From Streptomyces diastatochromogenes (GTDB taxonomy: Bacteria > Actinomycetota > Actinomycetes > Streptomycetales > Streptomycetaceae), in the NCBI GenBank assembly GCA_001550305.1, contig LRTP01000767.1, forward strand, positions 1-60,609: 60,609 nt of DNA, read 5' to 3'. The notes below the pieces were generated by a model. That model saw only the letters and a program-made list of their open reading frames with translations. It was not told where the DNA came from and made no database searches. The position numbers were made by a program, and so were the translations under genes. Below are positions 51,822 through 59,461 of this stretch, piece after piece (the first letter of the stretch is position 1; the number at the start of each line of letters is the position of its first letter).

Positions 51822-52205
51822 ATGTCTGTTTCTCGTAGGGCGGTCCGCCTGATCGCCACCTGTGTGGCTACGGGCGCGCTCGTCGGCGCCGCCGCCATGC
51901 CGGCCCTGGCCGCCGGAGGCGGCCACGACCGCGACAACGGGAGGGGTTACTCGCACAGTCACAGGAGCGACCACGACCACGGCGGCCACTTCGGCGACCG
52001 GGACCGGGACCGCGACCGGGGCTGGGGCTGGGGCTTGGACCGGGGCCACGACCGGGACTGGGACCGGGGTCACGACCGGGACCGGGACCGGGACCGCGGC
52101 TGGGACCGGGGCCGGGGCTGGGACCGGGGCCACGACCGGGGCGAGCGCCACGGCTGGTACAGCGACCGGCACCGGGATCAGGACCGCTACCTCGGCCACC
52201 ACTAG
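51822..52205 (+). CDS. Small secreted Asp/Arg/His-rich repeat protein
   Basis: A 127-residue protein. Signal peptide SRRAVRLIATCVATGALVGAAAMPALA is followed by a low-complexity mature part built of DRD, RGWD and RGHD units with many His, encoded by GACCGGGACCGG-type repeats (about 51995-52140). The mature chain has nearly alternating charges, would be disordered, and might bind metal or polyanions. ATG 51822 has GAGGTGA upstream. Similar secreted proteins occur in streptomycetes; no function is known. Confidence 0.75.
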   Translation: MSVSRRAVRLIATCVATGALVGAAAMPALAAGGGHDRDNGRGYSHSHRSDHDHGGHFGDRDRDRDRGWGWGLDRGHDRDWDRGHDRDRDRDRGWDRGRGWDRGHDRGERHGWYSDRHRDQDRYLGHH

Positions 52206-52575
52206 CCCGCCTTGGCGGCTGTGCTGCTACGCGGAGGCCCACACCCTCTGCCACCCGCCGTCATGGCCGGCACGGCCGCTGTACCCAGCCGGAGGGCCGA
52301 AGACCGTTCCTTGCGGTCTTCGGCCCTCCGGCCACGTGTCGCACGACACCCACAAGATTCACCTGATCAAATTCTGATATACGTCTACAGGATTTGACCC
52401 GAGCGCGACCAATGCGGTGAAAAACGCAGTCGCCACGCTCGCTGGTCGTCCTCTTTTGAAGGCGTGTGCTGGAATGTCGGCGACCTGCCTACCGGGGTGC
52501 ATGGCTGATGGTCTGGGCTGCGCCATTTCTTCCCATGTCCGCTGCTGCTTGTACGCCGTGGTGATTGGAAAAGAG
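52206..52575. other. Intergenic region with terminator and chaplin-fusion promoter
   Basis: Contains the 19-bp terminator above and then about 240 bp of lower-GC sequence with AT-rich TTGATC/ATATAC elements near 52365-52385 that probably hold the promoter of the following gene. An in-frame extension of that gene into this region is possible from 52417 but lacks a ribosome site. Confidence 0.5.
52288..52332 (+). terminator. Strong terminator after the Asp/Arg-rich protein gene
   Basis: Perfect 19-bp stem (52288-52306 with 52314-52332), 7-nt loop, 83 nt after the stop codon. The longest hairpin in the window. Confidence 0.88.
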
Positions 52576-53922
52576 ATGGTGGAAATTTCCGCGGTTAAGA
52601 TTTCCTGGTGCACGCGCACCGCGCCGGTGTCCCTGGTAGCGCTTGCGCTCGCGAGTGCTCCGCTGGCCTCTCAAGCCCAGGCCCTGGTCATGCCGCTGGG
52701 CGTGAACGCCCGGCATGCGCCTGGCACTCCGGGGGGCCCGCAGGCCCCGGTCACGGTGTTCGCCGAAGACTTCGAAAACGCGGGCGAGACTCCGATCTTC
52801 CTGGAGAACTACGTCGGCGCTCCACCGCTCGACGAGACATACACAGCCGACCCCCCGTGGCTCGACCACGGACAGTGCAACGGCATCATCCTCGATCAGA
52901 CCGGCGCTGATCAGCCCGACTGCCCGGCGGTATTGAAGAACATGGCCAATGCGCTGGGACAGGTAGGCGGGACGAATCCGCCGACCAACCACGTGGTCGC
53001 GGCCTACACCAACTGGGTGCCACCTGGCGCCGACCGGGTGGAGTTCCGGACCGTGCGGCCGATCCCGATCGCGAAGCCGAACCGCTACATCACCTTCGCA
53101 GTGGATGTAGCCGCGGTGAACTGCGGCCAAGCCGTTCCTCCGCTGCTGAAGTTCTATCTGACCGGCAACGGGGCGGACATCCCGACCTTCACCACCCCCA
53201 TCAATCCCTGCGCCGACCCCAACTCCAAGCCCTATCCCGGAGGAAACGGGTTGAGGGCCGGGGCGTTCGCCAGCAACAGAGCCGTACTGTTCAACGATAA
53301 CCAGTTGGGCATCAAGATGGTCAACGGGCAAGGCGAATGGTTCGGCAATGACCATGCGTTCGACAACATCCGGATCCTGGATGCGACTCCACAATTGGAC
53401 AAGGCGTTCAGTCCAGCCACCGTGGACAAGGGTGGCACCTCGACGCTCACCATGACGGTGACGAACACCAGTGAACTGGCGGCGAAGAACGACTTCAGCT
53501 TCGCCGACAACCTGCCCGCCGGAGTGAAGGTGGCCTCGACCGCGAACGCGTCGACGACCTGCGGCAACGGCACGGTGTCCGCGCCGGCGGGGGGCGCGTC
53601 CGTTGCTCTGAACGGCGGCGATCTGGCCGCCGGCGAGAAGTCCTGCACGGTCACGGTGAACGTCACAGCCGACAAGGCGGGAACCTACGTGAACCGCCCC
53701 GAAGCGATCACCACGGTTGGCCTGAATCCCCCGGACCCCGCGACGCTGACCGTCAAGACGAAGGGAGCAACAGCGGTGGGCACCGCGACGGGCTCGGGCG
53801 GTCTGCTGTCCGGCAATGTGGTGCAGGTACCCGTGGACATGCCGGTCAACGCTTGCGGCAACTCCGTGAACGTCATCGGACTGCTCAACCCGGCGGCAGG
53901 CAACGTCTGCGTCAACGGCTAG
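52576..53922 (+). CDS. Large secreted protein with C-terminal chaplin domain
   Basis: A 448-residue exported protein. After a signal peptide (APVSLVALALASAPLASQAQA), residues about 50-275 form an unrecognised beta-rich domain with conserved-looking Cys (HGQCNGIILDQTG). Residues about 285-395 resemble a DUF11-type Ig-like repeat (LDKAFSPATVDKGGTSTLTMTVTNTSE, SCTVTVNVTADKAGTY). The last 43 residues are a chaplin domain: GLLSGNVVQVPVDMPVN-ACGNSVNVIGLLNP, with the two Cys of chaplins. Chaplins assemble into amyloid-like films on aerial hyphae. ATG 52576 is preceded by GGAAAAGAG. The fusion is unusual. Confidence 0.85.
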   Translation: MVEISAVKISWCTRTAPVSLVALALASAPLASQAQALVMPLGVNARHAPGTPGGPQAPVTVFAEDFENAGETPIFLENYVGAPPLDETYTADPPWLDHGQCNGIILDQTGADQPDCPAVLKNMANALGQVGGTNPPTNHVVAAYTNWVPPGADRVEFRTVRPIPIAKPNRYITFAVDVAAVNCGQAVPPLLKFYLTGNGADIPTFTTPINPCADPNSKPYPGGNGLRAGAFASNRAVLFNDNQLGIKMVNGQGEWFGNDHAFDNIRILDATPQLDKAFSPATVDKGGTSTLTMTVTNTSELAAKNDFSFADNLPAGVKVASTANASTTCGNGTVSAPAGGASVALNGGDLAAGEKSCTVTVNVTADKAGTYVNRPEAITTVGLNPPDPATLTVKTKGATAVGTATGSGGLLSGNVVQVPVDMPVNACGNSVNVIGLLNPAAGNVCVNG

Positions 53923-53954
53923 CCGATCGTCGGGCTGACCCGACCGAACTCCTC

Positions 53955-53990
53955 AAGCGGTGTCGCAGGTTCGCATCCTGCCGGAGGCAC
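53955..53990 (+). repeat. att-like copy 4 of the tRNA-Arg 3' end (probable original end)
   Basis: TGTCGCAGGTTCG then ATCCTGCCGG with one substitution in the T loop; acceptor half CGGAGGC. That half pairs with the tRNA 5' strand GCCTTCG with one G-U pair, against two for the present 3' end, so this may be the displaced native end. It marks the right edge of the island. Confidence 0.8.
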
Positions 53991-54016
53991 GAGGCCTAAA
54001 CGGGCAGCATGTGTAG

Positions 54017-54052
54017 AACAGCCCCCTCGGAGCAATCTCCGAGGGGGCTGTT
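54017..54052 (+). terminator. Hairpin after att copy 4
   Basis: Perfect 16-bp stem (54017-54032 with 54037-54052), 4-nt loop and a TTT tail. It sits where the native tRNA-Arg terminator would be if copy 4 is the original 3' end. Confidence 0.88.
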
Positions 54053-54689
54053 TCATGCGTGCGGGAACAATGCGGACCCCCTCAAGCTTTGCTCAATTCC
54101 CTGGTCCGGATTGGAGAACTCATGCGAACATCGCGTGGTCCGCCGCCATCCGACCAGGTGGCGGGCATGATTCAGGGGGAATCTCCATGCTTTTTTCGCC
54201 GAAGTCGCCGGCGTACCGCCATGACCACCGTGCACTGGCAGCCGTCGGCGCGGCGCCCGTTTCATCGATCCGGGCTTTGTCGTGCGAAGCGGTGCAACGT
54301 CCGGCCCGGCCGGGACACCTCTGTCAAGTCTGATCGAACCTACCTGTGTTCCCTGGTGGTTCTCACCAGCGAGACCGCTGAAGGCCCCACGAAATATGGT
54401 TCAACTCTGCGCCGTGGGGCCAGTTTCGGCGTGCGCGATATAGGTGACAGGGAAGTTCCCAGGGCGGTAGCGCGGCTGAGCCGCCACCAGTAACACCTCG
54501 TGGCATCAAAGGGAATGGCGGCCGTAGTGCTGCCCCGTGCCGTTGTGTGCAACTGACCGCCTCACCCCTCACGTTACCGCCGGCTTTCCGCGGAACCACT
54601 CGGGACAGTAAGTCAATTCCGGCCACCGCGAGTTGGCGGAAGGTCGATTTCTCGTGCCCAGATTCCGTGAAACCCACAGGAGTGGAACG
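54053..54689. other. Gene-free region upstream of the protease gene
   Basis: A 637-bp stretch outside the island edge. Frames on both strands are short and lack coding bias. The stretch near 54120-54340 (MRTSRG..) may be a decayed small gene but no domain can be named. The 3' end presumably carries the protease promoter. Confidence 0.5.
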
Positions 54690-56546
54690 TTGTCGTATCG
54701 AAGACACCTGCCAGTCGTCGCCCTGCTGTGCGCGGCCGTGCTCGGCACCGCAGCCCCGAACACATGGGCCGTGTCACCGTCACCGCGTCCGTCCTCCGCC
54801 GCGGACCCTGCCACGGCGACCGCCACGAACAAACCTCGACCAGTCGCGTCAGCGTCGGCGTCCGCACCTACGCGGAGCCCCTCTACGGTCGTCTCTCCGC
54901 CCGCAGCCTCATCCCCGTCTGCGACCTCGTCCCCGTCCCCGTCCCCGTCCCCGTCCCCGTCCCCGTCTCCGTCCTCGTCCCCGTCTCCGGGGGCGGCTGC
55001 GGGCCATGAGGCTCAGGAGGCTGCCAAGTACTGGACCGCACAGCGCATGGCCAACGCCCGGCCGCTGGACGCCCTACGGTCGGCACCGTCCGCCCGCAAA
55101 CCCGCAATGCCGGCGGCGGGGAACGCCTCTCAGAACGGCACCCTGTTCGGCGGAACCCGCCTCGTAGGAACGTTCTTCGGCTCCAGCAGCCCAACCGGTA
55201 CGAACTGGTCGTGCACCGGCAGCGTGATCGACACCCCGGCCAGGAACGTGATCCTCACCGCGGCGCACTGCGGACTCGGCTACAGCAACAACTACATCTT
55301 CGTACCGAAATTCATCAAGGGCGCGGGGCCCGACCAGCAGCCCTACGGCATCTTCCACATCCAGCACGTCTTCATCGACCCCCGCTACATACCTGACACG
55401 GGCCATTCGTCGACCAAGAAGCCCTGGTCCGATCTGGACACCGCGTTCGCGCGCGTCTCGGCGAATCAGCGCGGCCGGCAGCTCCAGGACGCCGTGGGGG
55501 GAGGGCTGACCTTCACCCAGCCGACCGGCTACAACCACAAGGACATCACGGTCGTGGGCTATCCGGGCAAGGACCACAACGGGGCCGGACAAGCCATCAA
55601 GTGCACCGTACCGACGACGCAACTGCCCGGGTTCCGTCAGATGTCGATGACCTGTGGCGGCTACTACGGTGGCGTCTCCGGCAGCCCGTGGATCACCGAC
55701 TACCAGGACGACGCACGCACCGGCCATGTCATCGGCAACCTCGGTGGCTACAACGGCGGCGGCAACGACGCGGACGTCGACTACATCAGCTATGCCCCGG
55801 CGTTCGGTTCCGACGCCGCCAACCTTCTCGCCGACGCCATAGCCAACCAGGACCCTCCGTCCAACCTGCCCCCGTACCAGGGCATCCAGGCGAAGCTCCC
55901 CGGAGGAGCGACGCAGTGGCAGCACGCGAAGCTGCTGGCCTCGGGCGACTACACGGGCAACCGCCGCAGCGACATGATCGTGGTCTGGTCCGACGGCGAA
56001 GTCACCTTGTACCCCGGTGACGGCAAGGGCGGGTTCCTGCCGGAGAGACGGCTTCAGGCGCCCAACTCCACCTGGACACACGCGGAGACCGTCACAGGCG
56101 GAGACTTCACCGGCTCCGATCTTTCCGACCTCATGGTGCGCTGGTCCGACGGTGAGGTCACTCTCTACCCGGACGTCAGCGCTTCGGGCCTGAGCGGAGA
56201 AGTCCAGATGGCGCCCTCCGGCTCCATGTGGAAGAACGCAATTCAGATCTCGGCCGGGCAGTTCCACAACGGGAAGTACGCCACGGACCTGATGGTGCGC
56301 TGGGTCGACGGCGAACTGACCCTCTACACCTATGTCGGTGCCGGCACCTTCGGGACCGAGAACCGCCTGCTGGCTCCGAACGACACCTGGAAGAACGCCA
56401 CCTTGCTGACCAGCGGGAACTTCAGCGGCAAGGCCAACTGGGACGTTCTCGTACGCTGGGTGGACGGCGAGCTCGACACCTACGTGGCCACCTCGACCGC
56501 GGGCCTCGGCGCCGAGGCCCGCATGCGCGACCCCAACGACCTGTGA
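54690..56546 (+). CDS. Secreted trypsin-like serine protease with C-terminal repeats, ending at a premature TGA
   Basis: A 618-residue exported protease of the S1 (glutamyl endopeptidase/V8-like) type. After the signal peptide (LPVVALLCAAVLGTAAPNTWA) comes a Ser/Pro-rich linker, with a (SP)n run encoded by TCCCCG 6-bp repeats near 54930-54990. The triad is visible: His in ILTAAHCG, Asp in DLDTAFA, Ser in GGVSGSPW. From about residue 400, repeats of about 48 residues follow the pattern W-x-x-A-x-x-x-x-x-G-(D/N)-(F/Y)...D-(L/M)-(M/I)-V-(R/V)-W-(S/V)-D-G-E-(V/L)-T-L-Y, beta-propeller-like. TTG 54690 has AGGAGTGG upstream. The frame stops where the next repeat needs Trp. Confidence 0.85.
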   Translation: MSYRRHLPVVALLCAAVLGTAAPNTWAVSPSPRPSSAADPATATATNKPRPVASASASAPTRSPSTVVSPPAASSPSATSSPSPSPSPSPSPSPSSSPSPGAAAGHEAQEAAKYWTAQRMANARPLDALRSAPSARKPAMPAAGNASQNGTLFGGTRLVGTFFGSSSPTGTNWSCTGSVIDTPARNVILTAAHCGLGYSNNYIFVPKFIKGAGPDQQPYGIFHIQHVFIDPRYIPDTGHSSTKKPWSDLDTAFARVSANQRGRQLQDAVGGGLTFTQPTGYNHKDITVVGYPGKDHNGAGQAIKCTVPTTQLPGFRQMSMTCGGYYGGVSGSPWITDYQDDARTGHVIGNLGGYNGGGNDADVDYISYAPAFGSDAANLLADAIANQDPPSNLPPYQGIQAKLPGGATQWQHAKLLASGDYTGNRRSDMIVVWSDGEVTLYPGDGKGGFLPERRLQAPNSTWTHAETVTGGDFTGSDLSDLMVRWSDGEVTLYPDVSASGLSGEVQMAPSGSMWKNAIQISAGQFHNGKYATDLMVRWVDGELTLYTYVGAGTFGTENRLLAPNDTWKNATLLTSGNFSGKANWDVLVRWVDGELDTYVATSTAGLGAEARMRDPNDL

Positions 56547-56702
56547 AAGCACGACCTGGTCATGACGGCGGGCAACTACACGCCCAATGGCTTCAGCGAC
56601 GACCTGATCGTTCGCTGGTCCGACGGCGAGACCACCCTGTACGCCGATACCGCCTACACGTCCCTCGGTACCGAGAACACCCTGGTCTACCCGACCAGTT
56701 AG
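56547..56702 (+). pseudogene. Last repeat of the protease, separated by an in-frame TGA
   Basis: Directly after the TGA at 56544-56546 the same frame continues for 51 codons as KHDLVMTAGNYTPNGFSDDL then IVRWSDGETTLYAD and ends at TAG 56700-56702. This is a further, well-conserved repeat. In the other repeats the residue at the TGA position is Trp (APNDTWKNATLLTSGNF), so a single TGG-to-TGA change explains the stop. Either the change is recent, or the TGA is read through. Confidence 0.75.
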
Positions 56703-56818
56703 ACGCTGTCGTGCGAGGCGGGTCTCGCGTAGGGACACGCAGAAATTTTCGGCCGCCGCCTGCGACCGCGGCGCCCAACCGTTCGTCAAACGGATAGACC
56801 ATGCATTCAGGGGGAACG

Positions 56819-57442
56819 ATGCGAGCGACCACACATCTCACCGCCGGCTTGGGATTGCTCATGGTGGGCTTGGCCGTAACGGCCTGTGGCCACACAGCCG
56901 GAGAGGACGGGACCGCCGCTCCCACGAGTGGCGTGGCGAGTCCGTCCGTTCCGTCCGGCACTTCATCCGCCACTTCCTCCGAGGCCCCGAAACCCACCGA
57001 GTGCCGAACCGGTTCTTTGACGTGGACGCTGGTCCTGCTCCCCACGAAGAGCAGTAGTCGGCGCGACGCGCTGTTGACCGCTGTCAACAATGGGCCCAAG
57101 CCATGCGTGTTCGCCGGTTATCCGGGCCTCAGCGTCCACAACGGGAAGGCGAACAGCATCGAGGGCGTCGGCCACGGACACCCCAAGCCGGTCACTCTGC
57201 GCAAGGGGACTGGGGTGACGGTCGACCTTCAGTACACGCCCCGCAGCGCGAAGGGCGCCGGCGACTATTGCGTCAAGGAGGGCGAAGCGCTGGTCTCGGC
57301 GCCGCACAACCCCGACCGTGAGCGCACGAACGTCCCAGTCGTGGACACCCATCATGCGGCGGCAGAGATCGATGCCTGCGGCGACTCCATCTCCCTGTCA
57401 CTACCGCATCACACGACGGCACCCGCAACCACCACGAGGTGA
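56819..57442 (+). CDS. DUF4232 domain lipoprotein
   Basis: A 207-residue lipoprotein. Lipobox VTAC follows the hydrophobic stretch LGLLMVGLAVTAC; a Ser/Thr/Pro-rich linker leads to a DUF4232 domain, recognised by ECRTGSLTWTL, LTAVNNGPKPCVFAGYPGLSV and VTLRKGTGVTVDLQYTP. Four Cys in the domain probably form disulfides. ATG 56819 has GGGGGAA upstream. The family is frequent in streptomycetes; its function is not established. Confidence 0.85.
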   Translation: MRATTHLTAGLGLLMVGLAVTACGHTAGEDGTAAPTSGVASPSVPSGTSSATSSEAPKPTECRTGSLTWTLVLLPTKSSSRRDALLTAVNNGPKPCVFAGYPGLSVHNGKANSIEGVGHGHPKPVTLRKGTGVTVDLQYTPRSAKGAGDYCVKEGEALVSAPHNPDRERTNVPVVDTHHAAAEIDACGDSISLSLPHHTTAPATTTR

Positions 57443-57509
57443 GTCCGTGCCCCCGTGGTGGGGCGGACCGGACACAGATCGGTGAGGGCCCACAGTGTCG
57501 CCGTAAGCA

Positions 57510-57537
57510 GCCCTGGGGGCCGGGCCCCCCTCAGGGC
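57510..57537. terminator. Hairpin between convergent genes
   Basis: GCCCTG (57510-57515) pairs with CAGGGC (57532-57537), with an inner GGGG/CCCC stem. It overlaps the stop codon of the response regulator gene and lies 67 nt after the DUF4232 gene. Confidence 0.6.
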
Positions 57538-58271
57538 GCCTGCCGGTCCGGGCGTACGAGCAGTCCGCGTTCCAGGGCCACGACCACCGCGTGGGTACGG
57601 TCGCTGACGTCCAGTTTGGCGAAGACGCGCAGAAGGTGGGTCTTCACCGTCGCCTCGCCGATGACCAGGCGTTTGCCGATGTCGGCGTTGGAGAGACCGT
57701 CGGCGACCGCGTTCAGGACGTCCAGTTCTCGGCCGGTCAGCGCCACGGGGGCCGGGCGGCGCATGCGGGCGACGAGGCGTTCGGCCACCTTCGGGGCCAG
57801 GACCGTCTCACCGCGGGCCGCGGATCTGATGGCGTCGACCAGTTGCTCGCGCGTGGTGTCCTTGAGGAGGTAGCCGATGGCACCGGCCTCGACGGCGCGC
57901 TCGATCTCCACATCCGTGTCGTAGGTGGTGAGGATCAGTACCCGGGTCGCTGTGCTGCCGGCGACGATCTCCGCGGTCGCGGCGGCGCCGTCGAGGACGG
58001 GCATACGCAGGTCGATGAGGGCCAGGTCGGGTGCGAGGGTCCGGACGAGTTCGACGGCCTCCCTGCCGTTGCCCGCCTCGCCGACGATGGCGATTCCGGG
58101 CTCGGACGCCAGGAGGGCGACGACTCCCGCCCGCATCACGGTGTGGTCGTCCACCACGATCACACGAATCCTGTCCGTTGCGGGCGGCGCGGCCGGCTGG
58201 TCGGCCGGTGTCCGGTCGGTGCCCGTCACAGCCGTCTCGGTGGCCGGGGCCTGATCGGTCGGTCGGGCCAT
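57531..58271 (-). CDS. NarL/LuxR-type response regulator
   Basis: A 246-residue regulator. A 34-residue Ala/Thr/Pro-rich N-terminal extension precedes the receiver (IRVIVVDDHTVMRAGVVALL, phosphoacceptor Asp in LALIDLRMPVLDG, Lys in GYLLKDTT). The HTH is LTGRELDVLNAVADGLSNADIGKRLVIGEATVKTHLLRVFAKLDVSDRTHAVV. ATG 58271 lies 1 nt after the kinase stop, so it is co-translated with the kinase. It probably controls the MMPL exporter upstream in the same operon. Confidence 0.92.
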   Translation of the reverse strand: MARPTDQAPATETAVTGTDRTPADQPAAPPATDRIRVIVVDDHTVMRAGVVALLASEPGIAIVGEAGNGREAVELVRTLAPDLALIDLRMPVLDGAAATAEIVAGSTATRVLILTTYDTDVEIERAVEAGAIGYLLKDTTREQLVDAIRSAARGETVLAPKVAERLVARMRRPAPVALTGRELDVLNAVADGLSNADIGKRLVIGEATVKTHLLRVFAKLDVSDRTHAVVVALERGLLVRPDRQAP

Positions 58272-58272
58272 G

Positions 58273-59457
58273 TCAGTCCTGACTGTTCGTGGGGATCGTG
58301 GCGAGGACGCGGGTTCCGTCTCCGAGGGAGCTGGTGACCGTGAAGTCGCCGTCGAGTTCGGCCAGCCGCTTGCGCATGCCCGCGAGGCCGAAACCCTGGG
58401 CCTCGTCCGGCACGAAACCGCGCCCGTCGTCGGTGATTTCCAGCTCGATGCCGTACGGATGCCGGGCCAGGACGACGCCCACCGTGGTGGCGGCCGCGTG
58501 CTTGCGCACATTGGCGAGAGACTCCTGGGTACAGCGCAACAGTGCGATGCGCGTCGTCTGGTCGCAGTCGACGTCGGCCAGTTCCGCGGTGACGGTGAGC
58601 CCGGTGTCCTGGATGAAGCGGTCCAGGGTCCGGCGCAGCGTGGTGGCCACCGAGCCCGGGGCGACTCCGCTCTGCGGGGCGGAGCCGACCAGCACGCGCG
58701 CCTCGGCGAAGTTCTCGCGCGCTGTCTGCACGATCGACAGCAGCTGCTGGTCGCACGTGTCGGCGTCGGTGCCGTTCGCGTCGCGGGCGGCCTCCGCGAG
58801 GACGATGATGGAGGCGAACCCCTGGGCGAGGGTGTCGTGGATCTCGCGGGCGATGCGCTCGCGTTCGGCCGCCGCTCCCTGCCGCTGGTAGGCCTCCGCC
58901 AACTTCTCCTGTGCGCTGTGCAGTTCGGAGGCCAGTTGCTCGGTGCGGGCGTTGCTCTGACTCATGAGGCGGTGCACCCACAGGCCGAGGACGACGCCCG
59001 CGCCGTAGGCGACCACGGTGAAGACGACGTTCCCGGTGAGGAACTGGGGGCTCCAGCCCTGGCGCAGGGTGCCGCCGAAGACGGTGGTGGCCGCGCCGAG
59101 GCCGCTCAGCACGATGGAGGACCTCGGGTTGCGGGCGAAGACCCAGAAGTGCGGCAGGGACACGATGTAGAACGCCGCCGCGCCGCCCAGCTGGTAGGAG
59201 ACGCCGCCCTCCACCAGCGCGAGCAGTCCCAGGAAGACATCGGGGCGCAGCACCGGCCTGCGCGGCGGAGCCAGGACGAGCACGTAGCACAGCGTGATCA
59301 GCGCCAGCAGACCCAACGACCAGTACTTCTTCGCCTCGGTCGCGTCGAGTACGGCGACGGCCGTGGGCAACAGGCCCAGGAGGAACCAGGAGATGGTGTT
59401 CCAGAGGTGGAGCGGGCCCAGGGAGTGACGGTCGTCGGGCTGCGGCCGCTGCTTCAT
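58273..59457 (-). CDS. Sensor histidine kinase (HisKA_3 type)
   Basis: A 394-residue kinase. About five membrane segments in the first 170 residues (TISWFLLGLLPTAVAVLDA, LGLLALITLCYVLVLA and VVFTVVAYGAGVVLGLWV among them), a coiled coil (ELHSAQEKLAEAYQRQGAAAERERIA), the phosphorylated His in REIHDTLAQGFASIIVLAE, and an ATP-binding domain with LANVRKHA and ITDDGRGFVPDE. It follows the MMPL gene by 4 bp and is coupled to the response regulator. Confidence 0.92.
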   Translation of the reverse strand: MKQRPQPDDRHSLGPLHLWNTISWFLLGLLPTAVAVLDATEAKKYWSLGLLALITLCYVLVLAPPRRPVLRPDVFLGLLALVEGGVSYQLGGAAAFYIVSLPHFWVFARNPRSSIVLSGLGAATTVFGGTLRQGWSPQFLTGNVVFTVVAYGAGVVLGLWVHRLMSQSNARTEQLASELHSAQEKLAEAYQRQGAAAERERIAREIHDTLAQGFASIIVLAEAARDANGTDADTCDQQLLSIVQTARENFAEARVLVGSAPQSGVAPGSVATTLRRTLDRFIQDTGLTVTAELADVDCDQTTRIALLRCTQESLANVRKHAAATTVGVVLARHPYGIELEITDDGRGFVPDEAQGFGLAGMRKRLAELDGDFTVTSSLGDGTRVLATIPTNSQD

Positions 59458-59461
59458 GGAT

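Larger units (their letters stand above)
33580..53990. mobile_element. Compound genomic island at tRNA-Arg(CCT), three att-bounded segments
   Basis: The 3' part of the tRNA gene is repeated in direct orientation at 39095-39133, 51365-51398 and 53955-53990. These divide the island into segments of about 5.5, 12.3 and 2.6 kb. Copies 1, 3 and 4 are each followed within about 30 nt by a strong hairpin, as a genuine tRNA 3' end would be. The lasso cluster occupies the middle segment completely. No integrase, excisionase or replication gene is recognised, so the elements are decayed or depend on an integrase elsewhere. Confidence 0.7.

Noticed and set aside
54883..55194. Minus-strand frame over the Ser/Pro linker of the protease
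   Set aside because: Generated by the TCCCCG repeat read backwards (TGTGTG-type peptide); no start signal or domain.
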